Origin: Thalassospira indica
GTDB taxonomy: Bacteria > Pseudomonadota > Alphaproteobacteria > Rhodospirillales > Thalassospiraceae
Direction: 5' to 3'
Assembly: GCF_003403095.1 (NCBI RefSeq)
Contig: NZ_CP031555.1
Coordinates: forward strand, 2,212,001 to 2,276,000
DNA: 64,000 nt
The notes beneath the pieces were generated by a model. It did no database searches, was not told the origin of the DNA, and was given only the letters and a program-made list of their open reading frames with translations. Made by a program: the position numbers and the translations under genes. Each line of letters begins with the position of its first letter. Positions within the stretch are counted from its first letter, which is position 1. Shown piece after piece: positions 63,250-64,000 of the stretch.

Positions 63250-64000
63250 ATGACTTCAAGCTCAGGTGTCAATGTGTTGTATCGGCAGAAGTCGTTTCCA
63301 GTACTTCAGAACCGTGTTTATGCAAGCCAAAGTGATGCAATAAGTTGTGTCACGGGTGATATAGAAGTCGTCGAAGACCTCCAAACGGGTTTAGTTCGCA
63401 ATATCGCATTTGATCCGTCAATTATCGACTACGACGCGAACTACGATAATGAGCAGGGTCATAGCACTTTCTTCAAGGATCACCTTGAAGGTGTCTCTGA
63501 GATCATCCAGCGGACAATGCAATTGTCCGATCTTGTAGAAGTTGGCTGCGGAAAAGGCCTTTTTCTGGAGCTCCTGTCATCCAAAGGAGCAACGATTACA
63601 GGGTTTGATCCAACTTACGAAGGAAGCAACCCAAAAATTGAGAAACGATACTTCGAGCCCGGAGTTATGGCGCCATCCAATGGGCTGATTCTGAGACATG
63701 TATTGGAACATATTCCCGACCCCGTTTCGTTTCTTGAACGGCTTAAGGTCGCAAACGGTGAAAAGGGGCTCATTTATATCGAAGTTCCGTGTTTTGACTG
63801 GATCTGCGAAAACAAGGTTTGGTTCGATATTTTCTATGAGCATGTTAATTATTTCCGTCTAAGCGATTTTGACCGAATATTTGGCCGCATCCTGGAGAAG
63901 GGGCGACTTTTCGGTGGTCAGTATCTTTATGTCGTTGCAGACCTGGCTTCACTTGGGACACCTGAAATGGGTTCAGATGAGCGACTGCCCTTTCCGGAAG
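63250..64000 (+). CDS. Class I SAM-dependent methyltransferase, 5-prime part (cut by window end)
   Basis: The frame is open from the ATG at 63250 to the window end (250 codons). It contains LVEVGCGKGLFLELLSSKGA (motif I), ITGFDPTYEGSNP, ILRHVLEHIPDPVSFLERL and YIEVPCFDWICENKVWFDIFYEHVNYF. This resembles the C- or O-methyltransferases of surface-sugar clusters. It starts 7 bases after the reductase stop, so it is part of the same operon. The C-terminus is missing. Confidence 0.85.
   Translation, partial: MTSSSGVNVLYRQKSFPVLQNRVYASQSDAISCVTGDIEVVEDLQTGLVRNIAFDPSIIDYDANYDNEQGHSTFFKDHLEGVSEIIQRTMQLSDLVEVGCGKGLFLELLSSKGATITGFDPTYEGSNPKIEKRYFEPGVMAPSNGLILRHVLEHIPDPVSFLERLKVANGEKGLIYIEVPCFDWICENKVWFDIFYEHVNYFRLSDFDRIFGRILEKGRLFGGQYLYVVADLASLGTPEMGSDERLPFPE

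Overview
The window is a stretch of ordinary alphaproteobacterial chromosome, most like Thalassospira or a related Rhodospirillales member (inference from gene content, not from a database search). Pointers are an NDUFA12-type complex I accessory gene beside mlaD and a DUF2155 gene, a coenzyme B12-dependent ribonucleotide reductase as the visible RNR, several chemoreceptors, DUF2336 and RHH_4 proteins, and a receiver protein with the YFGPDRRR tail. Coding density is high and the DNA is moderately GC-rich, except for a visibly AT-richer block from about 57.7 kb to the end.

Layout. 0-7.2 kb: end of an AraC-type regulator, a small DUF3185 membrane protein, an autotransporter, a cysteine-hydrolase-like protein and nrdJ, which has a paired NrdR operator upstream. 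7.9-11.9 kb: NDUFA12, mlaD, a small unknown protein, DUF2155, then yceI / cytochrome b561 / yceI. 12-15.6 kb: two tandem paralogous chemoreceptors. 15.9-24.6 kb: a carboxylesterase, a MATE exporter, an Lrp-type regulator, a GNAT-Rrf2 pair, a DEAD-box helicase, an isochorismatase-like hydrolase with an alpha/beta hydrolase, and a lipoprotein. 24.8-34.4 kb: parE, a yciA-like thioesterase, and a complete dipeptide ABC operon that ends with an M19 dipeptidase and an unknown gene. 34.7-35.5 kb: three tRNA-Asp genes, each with its own promoter and terminator. 35.7-47.8 kb: a receiver/HPt-like pair that lacks both phosphorylatable residues, dCMP deaminase, pyruvate kinase, a DUF2336 operon, a DJ-1 protein, MscS, an OmpA-like lipoprotein and msrQ. 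47.9-57.7 kb: a third chemoreceptor, a LysE exporter, an ECHDC3-like protein, two tail-anchored unknown proteins, rplM-rpsI, an lldD-type oxidase and a GNAT protein. 57.8-64 kb: a nucleotide-sugar operon (rfbF, rfbG, 3,5-epimerase, C-methyltransferase, reductase, second methyltransferase) that runs off the window.

How the genes work together. The dpp operon joins uptake of short peptides to intracellular cleavage. The terminal operon would convert CTP and glucose-1-phosphate to a CDP-6-deoxy-4-ketohexose and then epimerise, C-methylate and reduce it into a branched deoxysugar for surface glycan. nrdJ appears to be under NrdR control. No CRISPR array, prophage, transposase or recognisable defence island is present. 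The least conventional items are the degenerate receiver/HPt pair, the tRNA-Asp triplication, the M19 protein with an altered metal ligand, a candidate small RNA near 56.6 kb and the tail-anchored protein pair.
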